A stretch of DNA of 64,000 bases from DATFRX01 sp035630615 (GCA_035630615.1 DASQKI010000109.1:3304-67303); one strand, 5' to 3'; positions 43,570 to 52,740 are shown, counted from the stretch's first letter. The notes: generated by a model from the sequence alone, not told the origin. Numbers and translations are program-made.

Positions 43570-44895
43570 TCAGATCTGCAGATCCTCGAGCATCTCGGTG
43601 ACGAGGGCGGCGATCGGCGAACGCTCCGATCGAGTCAGGGTCACGTGCGCGAACAGCGGATGGCCTTTGAGCTTCTCGACTACGGCGACCACGCCGTCGT
43701 GCCGACCGACCCGGAGGTTGTCGCGCTGGGCGACGTCATGGGTCAGGACGACCTTGGAGTTGGCGCCGATCCGCGACAGCACGGTCAGCAAGACGTTGCG
43801 CTCGAGTGACTGCGCCTCGTCGACGACCACGAACGCGTCGTGCAGCGACCGGCCGCGAATGTGTGTGAGCGGCAGGACCTCCAACATGTCACGATCGAGC
43901 ACCTCGTCGATCACGTCGCTCGTCGTGACCGCACCGAGGGTGTCGAAGACGGCCTGCGCCCACGGCTGCATCTTCTCCGACTCACTGCCGGGCAGATAGC
44001 CGAGCTCTTGGCCACCGACGGCGAACAGCGGCCGGAACACGACGACCCTGCGATGCTGGCGACGCTCCATGACGGCCTCGAGTCCGGCGCACAGCGCCAG
44101 CGCCGACTTGCCGGTGCCGGCCCGGCCGCCGAGCGACACGATGCCGACGTCCGGATCGAGCAGGAGGTCGAGCGCGACCCGCTGCTCGGCCGACCGCCCT
44201 CGAATGCCGAACGCCTCGCGATCGCCGCGCACCAGGCGTACTCGCTTGTCGGGCCCGACCCGGCCGAGCGCACTTCCGCGTTCGGACGCGAGGACGAGTC
44301 CGGTGTGGCAGGGCAGGTCGGCCGCCGCGTCCAGCTCGCAGGTGCCCTCCGCGTACAGCTCGTCGAGATCGGCCGCCGACGCGCCGATCTCCGCCATGCC
44401 GGTCCAGCCGGACTCCATGGCGAGCTCGGCCCGATATTCCTCGGCCGTCAGCCCGACCGAGCTGGCCTTCACCCGCAGCGGCAGATCCTTGGACACCAGG
44501 GTGACCTCGGCGCCTTCGATCGCGAAATTGCGCGCGACCGCGAGGATCCGGGTGTCGTTGTCGCCGAGGCGGAATCCCGGCGGCAGCGACTCCGGCTTGG
44601 AATGGTTGAGCTCGACGCGGATCGTGCCACCGCGATCGCCGATCGGGATCGGCGTGTCCAGGACTCCGTGGTGCACCCGCAGCTCGTCGAGGTAGCGCAG
44701 CGCCGCCCGGGCGAAGTAGCCCAACTCCGGGTGGTGCCGCTTGGCCTCGAGCTCGGTGATCACGACGATCGGGAGAACGACATCGTGCTCGTCGAAACGC
44801 AGTATGGCGCGGGGATCGGCCAGCAAGACGCTGGTGTCGAGGACGTACGTCCGCACTTTCGACCTGGACCCGCGCTTGCCAGTCGAACCTGCCAC
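43570..44895 (-). CDS. PhoH family protein with PIN domain
   Basis: 441 residues. N-terminal PIN ribonuclease domain (TYVLDTSVLLADPRAILRFDEHDVVLPIVVITELEAKR, acidic residues in place), C-terminal PhoH ATPase (Walker A GGRAGTGKSAL near residue 255, DEAQSL Walker B). PIN-PhoH proteins such as M. tuberculosis PhoH2 are RNA helicase/RNases. GTG 44895 has TAGCGT 7 nt upstream. Rv1095 is the equivalent in the conserved block. Confidence 0.93.
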   Translation of the reverse strand: MAGSTGKRGSRSKVRTYVLDTSVLLADPRAILRFDEHDVVLPIVVITELEAKRHHPELGYFARAALRYLDELRVHHGVLDTPIPIGDRGGTIRVELNHSKPESLPPGFRLGDNDTRILAVARNFAIEGAEVTLVSKDLPLRVKASSVGLTAEEYRAELAMESGWTGMAEIGASAADLDELYAEGTCELDAAADLPCHTGLVLASERGSALGRVGPDKRVRLVRGDREAFGIRGRSAEQRVALDLLLDPDVGIVSLGGRAGTGKSALALCAGLEAVMERRQHRRVVVFRPLFAVGGQELGYLPGSESEKMQPWAQAVFDTLGAVTTSDVIDEVLDRDMLEVLPLTHIRGRSLHDAFVVVDEAQSLERNVLLTVLSRIGANSKVVLTHDVAQRDNLRVGRHDGVVAVVEKLKGHPLFAHVTLTRSERSPIAALVTEMLEDLQI

Positions 44896-44902
44896 GTCGG
44901 TG

Positions 44903-44908
44903 ACGCTA
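44903..44908 (-). promoter_or_regulatory. -10 box (leaderless) of phoH
   Basis: TAGCGT on the minus strand, 7 nt before GTG 44895. Confidence 0.5.
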
Positions 44909-44963
44909 CGTCCGGAAGATGTCGATCAGGTGACGACACGCCCGAACCCGTGGGCGTCGGAAC

Positions 44964-45015
44964 CAAGTTGTCATGCACATGTGGAGTCAGGGCTCCATAT
45001 GTGCCTGACAAGTTG
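44964..45015. repeat. Palindromic element, family D copy 1
   Basis: Arms 44964-44986 and 44993-45015 match at 20 of 23 positions (core AAGTTGTCATGCACAT) with a 6-base loop. It lies between the Z-prenyl transferase and phoH, both on the minus strand, 7 bases past the former's stop. Confidence 0.82.
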
Positions 45016-45021
45016 GGAGGG

Positions 45022-45783
45022 TCAGCGGCCGAAGCGACGCTCGCGCGCGGCGTACGACCGGATGGCGCGGAGGAAGTCGACCCGCCGGAAGTCGGGCCAC
45101 AGCGCCTCGCAGAAGTAGAACTCGCTGTGCACGCTCTGCCAGAGCAGGAACCCGCCGAGACGCTGCTCCCCCGACGTACGGATCACCAGGTCGGGGTCGG
45201 GCTGGCCCTTGGTGTACAGATGCTCTGCGATGTGCTCGACGTCGAGCAGCTCGGCCAGCTCCTCTATGGTCGTGCCCTTGGACGCGTGATCATGGAGGAG
45301 CGCCCGCACCGCGTCGGCCAGCTCGTGCCGCCCGCCGTATCCGACGGCCGCGTTGACCGTCATACCGCGGACGTCGCGGGTCGAGTCGGCGGCCGACTTG
45401 AGTCGGCTCACCGTCGGCGTCGGCAGCAGGTCGAGGGCGCCGAGCACCTGGATCCGCCATTGCTGCTGCGCCGCCAGCGCGTCGACGAGGTCCTCGATGA
45501 CGTCGAGCAACTCCACCAGCTCACTTTGCGGACGCTCGAGGTTGTCGGTCGAGAGCAACCACAAGGTGACGACCTCGACGTCGAGCTCGTCGCACCAGCT
45601 GAGGAAGTCGATGATCTTGTCGGCGCCGGCCTGATAGCCGCCATGCACCTCGGTGCCGGCTCCCCGCGCCCAGCGCCGGTTGCCGTCGACGATGGCACCG
45701 ACGTGCTTCGGCAGCTGATCGGGAGCCAGCTTGGCGACTAGGCGACGTTCGTAGGCGCCGTAGACGAACTCCCGCAAGCGCAT
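45022..45783 (-). CDS. (2Z,6E)-type isoprenyl diphosphate synthase (UppS family)
   Basis: 253 residues of the cis-prenyltransferase family: VGAIVDGNRRWARGAGTEVHGGYQAGADKI with the catalytic Asp, NLERPQSELVELL, late RTSGEQRLGGFLLWQSVHSEFYFCEALWP. It resembles the short-chain Z-farnesyl diphosphate synthase Rv1086 more than full UppS, judging by position; product length is not predictable here. ATG 45783 follows AGAAGGG. Confidence 0.92.
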   Translation of the reverse strand: MRLREFVYGAYERRLVAKLAPDQLPKHVGAIVDGNRRWARGAGTEVHGGYQAGADKIIDFLSWCDELDVEVVTLWLLSTDNLERPQSELVELLDVIEDLVDALAAQQQWRIQVLGALDLLPTPTVSRLKSAADSTRDVRGMTVNAAVGYGGRHELADAVRALLHDHASKGTTIEELAELLDVEHIAEHLYTKGQPDPDLVIRTSGEQRLGGFLLWQSVHSEFYFCEALWPDFRRVDFLRAIRSYAARERRFGR

Positions 45784-45910
45784 CGAGAAGCCCTTCTGGC
45801 ATCGGTGTGATGTCGCCCCCATTGATTCCGTACGCGTCAGGCTACCCCTCGTTTAGGTCGATCCATGGTTAGGCTGTTTGGAGACGACCGACGGAGCTGG
45901 TGGGAGCCCC

Positions 45911-46615
45911 ATGACATCGACTGAGCGCATCGGCGCCGTGACGCACGACGTCGGCGACCGAATCCGCGAGGCGGCGCATCAGGTCAAGCCACGGATGCGC
46001 GGCTGGCTGCACGCGACCACGCTGCCCCTGTCCCTGGCGGCGGGCATCGTCTTGGTCGTGCTGTCGCCGACACCTGAGGTCAAGATCGCAAGTGCCGTCT
46101 TCTGCGTATCGGCGTCGCTGGTCTTCGGCGTCAGTGCGGTCTATCACACGCGGACGTGGGAGCCGCGAGCCAGCGGGATCCTGAAACGGCTCGACCACGC
46201 CACCATCTTCCTGCTGATCGCGGGCACCTATACGCCGTTCACGCTGCTGCTGCTCGACGACCGCAACGCCACGCTCCTGCTGTCCGTAGTCTGGATCGGA
46301 GCGTTGATCGGCGTGGCGTTCCGAGTGTTGTGGGTCGGCGCCCCGCGTTGGCTCTATGTGCCGGTCTACATGGCCCTCGGCTGGGCCGCGGCGTTCTGGC
46401 TCGGCGACTTCGCCCGGGCCAGCGGACCGGCCGTTTTGACGCTCATCATCGTCGGCGGTGTGCTCTACTCGCTCGGCGCTCTGGTCTACGGGCTGAAGCG
46501 GCCCAATCCGTCGCCGCGGTGGTTCGGATTCCACGAGATCTTTCACACGCTCACGATCGCCGCGTTCACGGCCCACTACGTCGGCGTCTCGCTGGCGGCG
46601 TACTCCCTGCGCTGA
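45911..46615 (+). CDS. Hemolysin III/TrhA (PAQR-like) membrane protein
   Basis: 234 residues, seven membrane helices. Family motifs are intact: FGVSAVYHTRTW, RLDHATIFLLIAGTYTPF, FGFHEIFHTLTI; the Ser, Asp and two His form the proposed zinc site. Function in bacteria is membrane homeostasis. ATG 45911 follows GGGAG. Divergent from the Z-prenyl transferase, as in M. tuberculosis (Rv1085c/Rv1086). Confidence 0.92.
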   Translation: MTSTERIGAVTHDVGDRIREAAHQVKPRMRGWLHATTLPLSLAAGIVLVVLSPTPEVKIASAVFCVSASLVFGVSAVYHTRTWEPRASGILKRLDHATIFLLIAGTYTPFTLLLLDDRNATLLLSVVWIGALIGVAFRVLWVGAPRWLYVPVYMALGWAAAFWLGDFARASGPAVLTLIIVGGVLYSLGALVYGLKRPNPSPRWFGFHEIFHTLTIAAFTAHYVGVSLAAYSLR

Positions 46616-46628
46616 CCAACAGCCGCGA

Positions 46629-46685
46629 CTGTTGGCGCGAAACCGCAGCTGGCGGGCCGACGTTGGTACAAATTCGCGCCAACAG
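46629..46685. repeat. Palindromic element, family B copy 2
   Basis: Perfect 13-bp arms CTGTTGGCGCGAA at 46629-46641 and 46673-46685, between the convergent trhA and RHH-like genes. Homologous to 12047-12100 in the opposite orientation, with nearly equal length. Confidence 0.87.
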
Positions 46686-46693
46686 TCTGTTGA

Positions 46694-47209
46694 TCAGGCG
46701 GCCGGACCCCGCTCGCGAACCTCTTCGACCTTGGTCATCGCGTCGCGAAGCTCGGCCAGCCAATCGTCGGAGTGTTGTGCCACCAGGCGTACGCACCAGC
46801 CGAGCGCGTCGCTGCGAGACCGCGCCACGCCGGAGTCGACCAGAGTGTCGAGGACCTGACGCTCGGGCTGTCGTAGCCGCGTCATCACCGGGGCCGCGAG
46901 CGTCGTGAACATCTGACGCTCGCCGCCGACCTCGACGCCCCACGCCACCTTGCGGTCCGCCGAGCGCTCGAGCTCGCGGGCGATCCGAATCCGCTGGTCA
47001 CGGGTCGACTCGCGAAAGCGCTTGACCCGGCCGGCGATCGCCGCGTCGTGCTCGTCGTCGGCCACTCCCTCGCCCCGCTCGGGCTCAGCCAGCTCGCCCA
47101 CGATGACGATCTCGTCGCGGTCAACTTCGACGGCCGGCTCGCCGACGAACCAGTCGTCTGGCAGCCGGCCGGTCAGCCAGCCCCGAATCTTCTCGTTCGA
47201 TGCAGTCAT
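46694..47209 (-). CDS. Conserved hypothetical protein with RHH-like C-terminus
   Basis: 171 residues of no named family. The N-terminus (IRGWLTGRLPDDWFVGEPAVEVDRDEIVIVGEL) precedes a charged helical region. The C-terminal part LRQPERQVLDTLVDSGVARSRSDALGWCVRLVAQ has the spacing of a ribbon-helix-helix, with the typical SRSDAL. A TGTAAT-N4-ATTACA palindrome covers its start codon, consistent with autoregulation. It sits beside the YyaL gene. Confidence 0.8.
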   Translation of the reverse strand: MTASNEKIRGWLTGRLPDDWFVGEPAVEVDRDEIVIVGELAEPERGEGVADDEHDAAIAGRVKRFRESTRDQRIRIARELERSADRKVAWGVEVGGERQMFTTLAAPVMTRLRQPERQVLDTLVDSGVARSRSDALGWCVRLVAQHSDDWLAELRDAMTKVEEVRERGPAA

Positions 47210-47224
47210 GTAATTATGATTACA
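47209..47224. promoter_or_regulatory. Palindrome over the start of the RHH-like gene
   Basis: TGTAAT-TATG-ATTACA, perfect 6-bp arms, overlapping the start codon of the gene at 47209. An AT-rich island in GC-rich DNA and a likely operator. Confidence 0.55.
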
Positions 47225-47240
47225 GCATTACCGCGTCGGT

Positions 47241-49283
47241 TCAACCACTGCCCACGACGGCCGCCGGATCCGTCTCGGGTCGCAGGCAGACGAAATCGCG
47301 ACAGACGTAGGCCGCCGACTGCCCATCGACCAACGCCCGCCCAGCCAACAAGGGCACGGCCGCGACGTCCGGGCGGCCCGCCACCACGACGGCTCCCGGA
47401 CTCGATCGCCGCAGGGCCGCCCGATGCAGCGCGCCCCGGCCCGGATCGTCGTCCGGCCCGACGACCGCGATCTGCTCGGGTCCGGCGACGACCGCCTCGG
47501 CGACGGCCAGAGTCCAGCCCGCGAAGCGAGGGGCCTGCCGCGCCAGATCCGCCGCGGTGGCCAACCCAGCCTCGGCGGCCGCTCGATGGCGATCGGACCC
47601 GGCCACCGCGGCGTAGCTGAGGAGCGCGTCTGCGAGGGCGGCGGTGCCCGAAGGAGTCGCGCTGTCCGAGGCGTCCTTGGGGCGCAAGACCAACGCCTCG
47701 GCATCCGACGCGGTGTCGAAGAAGCCGCCGTCGCCGTCACCGAAGACGTCGAGGGCCCGGTCGAGCAGCGCACCGGCGCGCTCGAGCCAGATCGGGTCGC
47801 CGGTCACGCCTAGCAGGCTGAGGAATCCGGCCGCGACGCAGCCGTAGTCGTCCAATACGCCGGCGCCGGTGCCCCGTACGCCGTCTCGGGAAGTGCGCCA
47901 CAGGACTGCCGGGTCCGCTTCCCCGGCCGCTCCGTCGTCGCTCTCGTCCACATGGACCGCCGCGAGCAGCTCGCCGGCCCGCCGCGCGGCGTCGACCAGA
48001 TCGGGCCGCTCCAAGCCGACGCCGGCCTCGGCGAGTGCGGTGACGGCCAGGCCGTTCCACGCCGCGACCACCTTGTCGTCGAGGCCCGGGCGGATCCGGT
48101 CGTCGCGCTTGGCCATCAGTCGCTGCCGCACCGATGCCCAGCGGTCGGTGTCGTCGGGGTCCGACCGCAGTTGCAGCGTCGACGCGCCCGCTTCGAAGGT
48201 GCCCGCGGCCGTGACGGTCAGCAGCTCGGCCGCCCACGAGGCGTCCTCCGGACCGAGCACGTCGCGGAGCTGGTCCGGTGCCCAGACATAGAAGGCGCCC
48301 TCGGCGGACCGGCCGGAGGCGTCGAGCGAGTCGGCGTCGAGGGCCGAGGCAAAACCGCCCTGTTCGGTCCGTAGCTCGCGGAGCAGGAAGTCGGCGGTCT
48401 CTTCGGCAATCCGCCGACCCAGCGGCGAGCCGGTCGCGTGCCACCAATGCAGATAGACCCGGAGCAGGAGCGCGTTGTCGTAGAGCATCTTCTCGAAGTG
48501 CGGCACGACCCAATCGCGGTCGACGGAGTAGCGCGCGAATCCACCGCCGAGCTGGTCGTACATCCCACCGCGGGCCATCGCCTCGCAGGTCTCGTCAACC
48601 ATCGCGAGCACGGTCTCCGAACCGGTCCGGGCGTGCTGTCGCAACAAGAACTCCAGCACCATCGAGGGCGGAAACTTCGGCGCGGTCCCGAATCCGCCGG
48701 CCTGCCCGTCGCGTTGTGTTCGAAGCAGCGCCGCGGCCGCGTCCAGCTCGGCCGGACCCAGGGCGGTGCCGGAAGCCGACGGCCCCCCGGCCCGCAGCTG
48801 CTGGACCACCTCGGACCCGATCCGGTCGATCTCGTCGCGACGGGTACGCCAGGCGTCGACCAACGCCTCGAGGACCTGCCGAAACGCGGGCATGCCGTGG
48901 CGTGGACGGTCTGGGAAGTACGTACCGCAGAAGAACGGCTCGCCGGCCGGGGTCAGGACGCACGTCATCGGCCAGCCGCCCTGCCCGGTCATCGCCTGCG
49001 TCGCGGTCATGTAGACGGCGTCGATGTCGGGCCGTTCCTCGCGGTCGACCTTGATGGCGACCATGTGCTCGTTGAGGTAGGCGGCCGTCTCGGGGTCCTC
49101 GAACGACTCGTGGGCCATAACGTGACACCAATGACAGGCCGCGTAGCCCACCGACAACAGGACGGGCACGTCGCGCCGCTTCGCCTCCTCGAACGCCTCG
49201 TCGCACCACGGCCACCAAGCGACCGGGTTGTCGGCGTGCTGCAGCAGGTACGGGCTGACGGAGTCTTGGAGCCGGTTCTGCAT
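47241..49283 (-). CDS. Thioredoxin-domain protein YyaL/DUF255
   Basis: 680 residues. N-terminal DUF255 thioredoxin-like domain (VSPYLLQHADNPVAWWPWCDEAFEEAKRRDVPVLLSVGYAACHWCHVMAHESFEDPETA) with the CHWC motif, then an (alpha/alpha)6-like body (GGGFARYSVDRDWVVPHFEKMLYDNALLLRVYLHWW). The length is normal for the family; its function is still unclear. ATG 49283 has TACCGT 7 nt upstream. Rv1084 holds the same place. Confidence 0.93.
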   Translation of the reverse strand: MQNRLQDSVSPYLLQHADNPVAWWPWCDEAFEEAKRRDVPVLLSVGYAACHWCHVMAHESFEDPETAAYLNEHMVAIKVDREERPDIDAVYMTATQAMTGQGGWPMTCVLTPAGEPFFCGTYFPDRPRHGMPAFRQVLEALVDAWRTRRDEIDRIGSEVVQQLRAGGPSASGTALGPAELDAAAALLRTQRDGQAGGFGTAPKFPPSMVLEFLLRQHARTGSETVLAMVDETCEAMARGGMYDQLGGGFARYSVDRDWVVPHFEKMLYDNALLLRVYLHWWHATGSPLGRRIAEETADFLLRELRTEQGGFASALDADSLDASGRSAEGAFYVWAPDQLRDVLGPEDASWAAELLTVTAAGTFEAGASTLQLRSDPDDTDRWASVRQRLMAKRDDRIRPGLDDKVVAAWNGLAVTALAEAGVGLERPDLVDAARRAGELLAAVHVDESDDGAAGEADPAVLWRTSRDGVRGTGAGVLDDYGCVAAGFLSLLGVTGDPIWLERAGALLDRALDVFGDGDGGFFDTASDAEALVLRPKDASDSATPSGTAALADALLSYAAVAGSDRHRAAAEAGLATAADLARQAPRFAGWTLAVAEAVVAGPEQIAVVGPDDDPGRGALHRAALRRSSPGAVVVAGRPDVAAVPLLAGRALVDGQSAAYVCRDFVCLRPETDPAAVVGSG

Positions 49284-49290
49284 AGACTCG

Positions 49291-49296
49291 ACGGTA
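49291..49296 (-). promoter_or_regulatory. -10 box (leaderless) of the YyaL gene
   Basis: TACCGT on the minus strand, 7 nt before ATG 49283. Confidence 0.48.
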
Positions 49297-49330
49297 GCCC
49301 GCCCGCCGAGTCGCGGAGAGGACGTCTCGG

Positions 49331-50032
49331 ATGACGCTGGAGATCGAGGACCGGCCGTCGGAGTCGCCGTTCGTCGAGCGCGTCTGGCGAAGCCGCAGCA
49401 GCGAGGTCGACCAGATGATGGCGATCGCGTCGCCCCGGTGGGCGCTCGTGTTCTGGGAGCAGGCCGGTCGGACGAGGGCGACGGTGATCGGTCCGGAGAC
49501 CCACGCGAGCCATGCGCCGGTGCCTGAAGACGCGGTGTTCTTCGGCATCGACTTCGCGCTCGGCGCCACGCTGCCGCACCTGGCACTCGGCCGACTCGTC
49601 GACGGGTCGATGGAGCTCCCCGACACGACCTCGCGATCGTTTCGGCTGCTCGGGAGCCGCTGGCGCATCCCCTCCTACGACAACGCCGAGGCGTTCGTGC
49701 GATGCCTTGTGCGCGAGGACATCGTGGCGCGCGACGCCCTGGTCGCCGACGTGGCGGGTGGGAGCGCGCCCGACCTGTCGAACCGCACCGTGCAGCGGCG
49801 CTTTCTCGCGGCCACCGGACTCACCCGCGACGCCGTGCGACAGATCGATCGAGCCCGACATGCGACCGTGTTGCTCCGGGACGGAGTGCCCACGAGCCAG
49901 GTGATCGAGCGCTGCGGCTACTACGACCAGCCACACCTCGCGCGGTCACTGCGCCGCTTCATCGGACGCACCCCCAAGGATGTACGCAGCGGTCGACAAA
50001 CCGAGTCGATGTCGCTTCTGTACAAGACCTGA
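49331..50032 (+). CDS. AraC-family transcriptional regulator
   Basis: 233 residues. N-terminal sensor part (FVERVWRSRSSEVDQMMAIASPRWALVFWEQAGR) like that of other AraC proteins, and a C-terminal helix-turn-helix (LSNRTVQRRFLAATGLTRDAVRQIDRARHATVLLRDGVPTSQVIERCGYYDQPHLARSLRRFIGRTP) in the last ~80 residues. Probably controls the adjacent DHFR-like gene (gap 60 bases), but this is not shown. Confidence 0.88.
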   Translation: MTLEIEDRPSESPFVERVWRSRSSEVDQMMAIASPRWALVFWEQAGRTRATVIGPETHASHAPVPEDAVFFGIDFALGATLPHLALGRLVDGSMELPDTTSRSFRLLGSRWRIPSYDNAEAFVRCLVREDIVARDALVADVAGGSAPDLSNRTVQRRFLAATGLTRDAVRQIDRARHATVLLRDGVPTSQVIERCGYYDQPHLARSLRRFIGRTPKDVRSGRQTESMSLLYKT

Positions 50033-50092
50033 CGCAGCCCCCGCACTTAGCCTTCCATCGCCACATCCGGACCGCGTCTCGAGGAGCAGCTA

Positions 50093-50647
50093 GTGGGCAA
50101 GATCGTGTCGTACTTCTTCATGTCGCTCGACGGCGTCGTCGAGGCGCCCGATCAGTGGCACCTCCCGTACTTCAACGACGAGATGGGCGATGCCGTCGGC
50201 GAGGGGATGGCGAAGTGCGCCGCCTTCTTGATGGGTCGCCGGATGTACGACGAGTGGGCCGCGCTCTGGCCGACAGTGCCCGACGACGCCGACGAGGCCC
50301 AGATCGCCGCGTTCTTCAACGACATTCCGAAGTACGTCATCTCCGACTCCCTCACCGAGGCGACGTGGAGCAACAGCACGATCATCTCCGGTGACGTCAA
50401 GGCGAAGGTTCAACGCCTCAAGGACGAGACGGACGGCGACATCAACATGTCGGGAAGCCTCACCACCGTCCGCTGGCTCCTGGCCAACGGCCTCGTCGAC
50501 GAGCTCGACCTGCTGGTGCACCCGATCGCCGTCGGCAAGGGTCAGCGCCTGTTCGACGAGGTGCCGACCATGCCGCTGGAGCTGCTGCGCAGCAAGACCT
50601 TCAGCACCGGCGTCCTGCATCTGACCTACGGCACGAAGACCGACTGA
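50093..50647 (+). CDS. Dihydrofolate reductase family protein
   Basis: 184 residues: KIVSYFFMSLDGVVEAPDQW, AAFLMGRRMYDEWAALWP, NMSGSLTTVRWLLANGLVDELDLLVHPIAVGKGQRLF. A DHFR-like NADPH reductase fold of unknown substrate, paralogous to 30736-31317. GTG 50093 follows GAGGAG. Adjacent to an AraC regulator. Confidence 0.9.
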   Translation: MGKIVSYFFMSLDGVVEAPDQWHLPYFNDEMGDAVGEGMAKCAAFLMGRRMYDEWAALWPTVPDDADEAQIAAFFNDIPKYVISDSLTEATWSNSTIISGDVKAKVQRLKDETDGDINMSGSLTTVRWLLANGLVDELDLLVHPIAVGKGQRLFDEVPTMPLELLRSKTFSTGVLHLTYGTKTD

Positions 50648-50663
50648 GCATGTCGCCCGCGGC

Positions 50664-51065
50664 TCATGAGCCGGGACGGGACACCAGGTCGGACAGCCGA
50701 GCCGGCGCTTGGATGCAGTAGGAGTCGGTCAACAGCTCGGCCAGCTCGCCCCAGTCGGTGTCGTCGTCGAGCACGAGCCCGACCACATTGCGCCACCAGG
50801 ACGTCTTGAAGTAGGGCTCACCGAGGTGTCGAAACGCCATCACCTCGTCCGGCTCGGCGCGGAAGGTGATGCGAAACAGTTGGTCCTCGCCGCCGAAGAC
50901 ATGCGCGACTGTGGCCTGGCCGACCTGCCAGCGCACGCCCGTCCACGCGGCCTCCTCGACGCACTCGGGGAGGTCGTCGAGCACCGTCCGGAGGCGCTCG
51001 ACCCACTTCAGAGGGACGTCCGGTCGTTCGGGCACGCCCCACAATCTCGCATAACCCGCCGACAC
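50664..51065 (-). CDS. MmcQ/YjbR family protein
   Basis: 133 residues with the MmcQ/YjbR fold: LDDLPECVEEAAWTGVRWQVGQATVAHVFGGEDQLFRITFRAEPDEVMAFRHL, late NVVGLVLDDDTDWGELAELLTDSYCIQA. Proteins of this kind bind DNA in some cases; the role is unknown. A later start near 51035 (VPERPDV) is possible. Confidence 0.82.
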   Translation of the reverse strand: MSAGYARLWGVPERPDVPLKWVERLRTVLDDLPECVEEAAWTGVRWQVGQATVAHVFGGEDQLFRITFRAEPDEVMAFRHLGEPYFKTSWWRNVVGLVLDDDTDWGELAELLTDSYCIQAPARLSDLVSRPGS

Positions 51066-51085
51066 CTCGGCCCTGAGAATCGGCG

Positions 51086-51499
51086 TCAGCCCGTGCAGCG
51101 GCGGCGGATCGTATGCAGCATGTACCGCACGGCGAGGACGTGACCGCGAGTCCCGACGACGACCGCCCGGTAGGCCCGGCCGTGAATTCCCGGGAAGTCG
51201 CCGTACGAACGCGCACTCAGTCGGCTAGCGCCGTCGGCGACCGAGAGATCGAATTCGAGGCGATACCGTGCAAAGCGGTGCCGGCCGTCGAGGGCGATCA
51301 GTCGCGCCGTTTCCTCGTCGACGATCGCGAATCCGCCGGGCGGCTGGGTGCCGAGGAGTCGTCGTGCGACGCCATCCCAGGGTGCGGTGAACCTGAGCCG
51401 CTCGGCGTAGTCATGCAGCACCGTCCAGACCTCGTCGCGAGCGGCCTCGATGCGGATGCTGTGCTCATCGATGTACGCGGGCCGGACGTCGGCCATCAT
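51086..51499 (-). CDS. SRPBCC/polyketide-cyclase-like protein
   Basis: 137 residues: DEHSIRIEAARDEVWTVLHDYAERL then RFARYRLEFDLSVADGASRLSARSYGDFPGIHGRAYRAVVVGTRGH. The N-terminal strand-helix and hydrophobic strand pattern fit the SRPBCC (START-like) fold. Ligand unknown. The 143-base gap after it contains a degenerate copy of the repeat seen at 9267-9288 (near 51542). Confidence 0.7.
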   Translation of the reverse strand: MMADVRPAYIDEHSIRIEAARDEVWTVLHDYAERLRFTAPWDGVARRLLGTQPPGGFAIVDEETARLIALDGRHRFARYRLEFDLSVADGASRLSARSYGDFPGIHGRAYRAVVVGTRGHVLAVRYMLHTIRRRCTG

Positions 51500-51642
51500 C
51501 GCTCCCGCGGATCGAACGCCAGGGCCGTCATCGTAGCCCGCGCATCACGAGTGGCGGATCGCCGCACCACGAGTCGAGCAAGGACCGGCCGCCCACGCGC
51601 CGCAGGAGGTGCAGGTGGGCGGCCGGTGCCTAGAGGCCTCGC

Positions 51643-52740
51643 TCAGGTCGTGAAGTGCCAGACCTGGCCACTCCAGTCCGGGTTACCGCCGAAGCCGCCT
51701 CCAGGCGACACCGAGAACGCGGACACCCAAACGTGGTGTCCGCGTGCCGCGATCCCCGCCGGGAACGGCACCCGGTAGTAGGAGCGATGGCCGTTCGGCG
51801 CGACCTTGACGACCCGGCCCGGGAAGCAGTTCGGGATCTGGTCGAAGCCACACGGTCCACCGAACAGCTCGCTGACATAGAGCGTGCCGTTCTTGGTGCG
51901 GGCAACGCCGGTCACCGTCGTGAAGCCCTTCCACGAACGCAGCCGGTCGCCGTCTCGGCTGAACTTCCACACCTTGGCCTTGTGCGGACGCTCGGAGTGC
52001 AGCTCACCGACATAGACCTTGCCGTCACCGCCACGCGCGACCACCGTCGGGACCGCGTCGATCCGCGGGCCGTACTCCGGCATCACGGCCCACACGCGGT
52101 ACTTCCCGTGCCTGTACTGGCCGATGTAATCGCCGGCCGCATCGGCGACCAGGACCTTGCCCTTGAGCGCAAGTGCCGAGTATGGGTTGGACTCGACGCC
52201 TTCGCCGTCCGGGTCGTGCCGGCGCTCGAAGCGTCCGACGTTGAAGACCTTGTGGACGTGGCCGCCGGGCTGCTTGGCCAGCAGGAACGCGTCACGCCGC
52301 TGACCGGGCGGAGCCTTCCGCGCCAGATCGAGGCCGTAATAGGCGCCGCCGGGCCGCTTGCTGGCGCCGTTGAGGCCGACCGCGAAGGTGCCGTCGGAGT
52401 CGGCGAACGACGGGAATCCTCGCATCACGTAACGGATGTGGCGGTGCTTGATGACCCCGAGCTTCGCCGTGTTACCGCCGCGACCGGCCAGGCCCAGCAC
52501 CAGCGCGCCACCGTGCGTACGCGACAGCTGACGCGGGTTGTCGAGACCCTTGGCGACGATGTTCGGATGCACGGCGATCAAGCGTTGATGGTCATGACCC
52601 GCCGCGCCTCTCGCCCCGGACCACATCGAGGGCCTGTCGGAGTCCGTTCGCGGTGCCGCGGCGCCGCCCATCGTGCTTCCCGAGATCAGTAGCGCCGCCA
52701 CAGATGCGACGGCGACGGCTACTCCCCGTTTTCTCCCCAT
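51643..52740 (-). CDS. ScyD/ScyE family secreted beta-propeller protein
   Basis: 365 residues. A signal peptide (RKRGVAVAVASVAALLISGSTMGGAAA) is followed by an NHL-like propeller: IVAKGLDNPRQLSRTHGGALVLGLAG, PYSALALKGKVLVADAAGDYIGQY, GKVYVGELHSERPHKAKVWKF, GVARTKNGTLYVSELFGGPCGF. The family is widespread in actinobacteria with unknown role. ATG 52740 follows GGGAGAAG. Confidence 0.88.
   Translation of the reverse strand: MGRKRGVAVAVASVAALLISGSTMGGAAAPRTDSDRPSMWSGARGAAGHDHQRLIAVHPNIVAKGLDNPRQLSRTHGGALVLGLAGRGGNTAKLGVIKHRHIRYVMRGFPSFADSDGTFAVGLNGASKRPGGAYYGLDLARKAPPGQRRDAFLLAKQPGGHVHKVFNVGRFERRHDPDGEGVESNPYSALALKGKVLVADAAGDYIGQYRHGKYRVWAVMPEYGPRIDAVPTVVARGGDGKVYVGELHSERPHKAKVWKFSRDGDRLRSWKGFTTVTGVARTKNGTLYVSELFGGPCGFDQIPNCFPGRVVKVAPNGHRSYYRVPFPAGIAARGHHVWVSAFSVSPGGGFGGNPDWSGQVWHFTT

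Noticed and set aside
51542..51575. Copy of the 9177-9288 repeat
   Set aside because: Only about 20 bases resemble the arm (CACGAGTGGCGGATCGCCG) with mismatches and no second arm; kept as a possible relic but not listed as a repeat.
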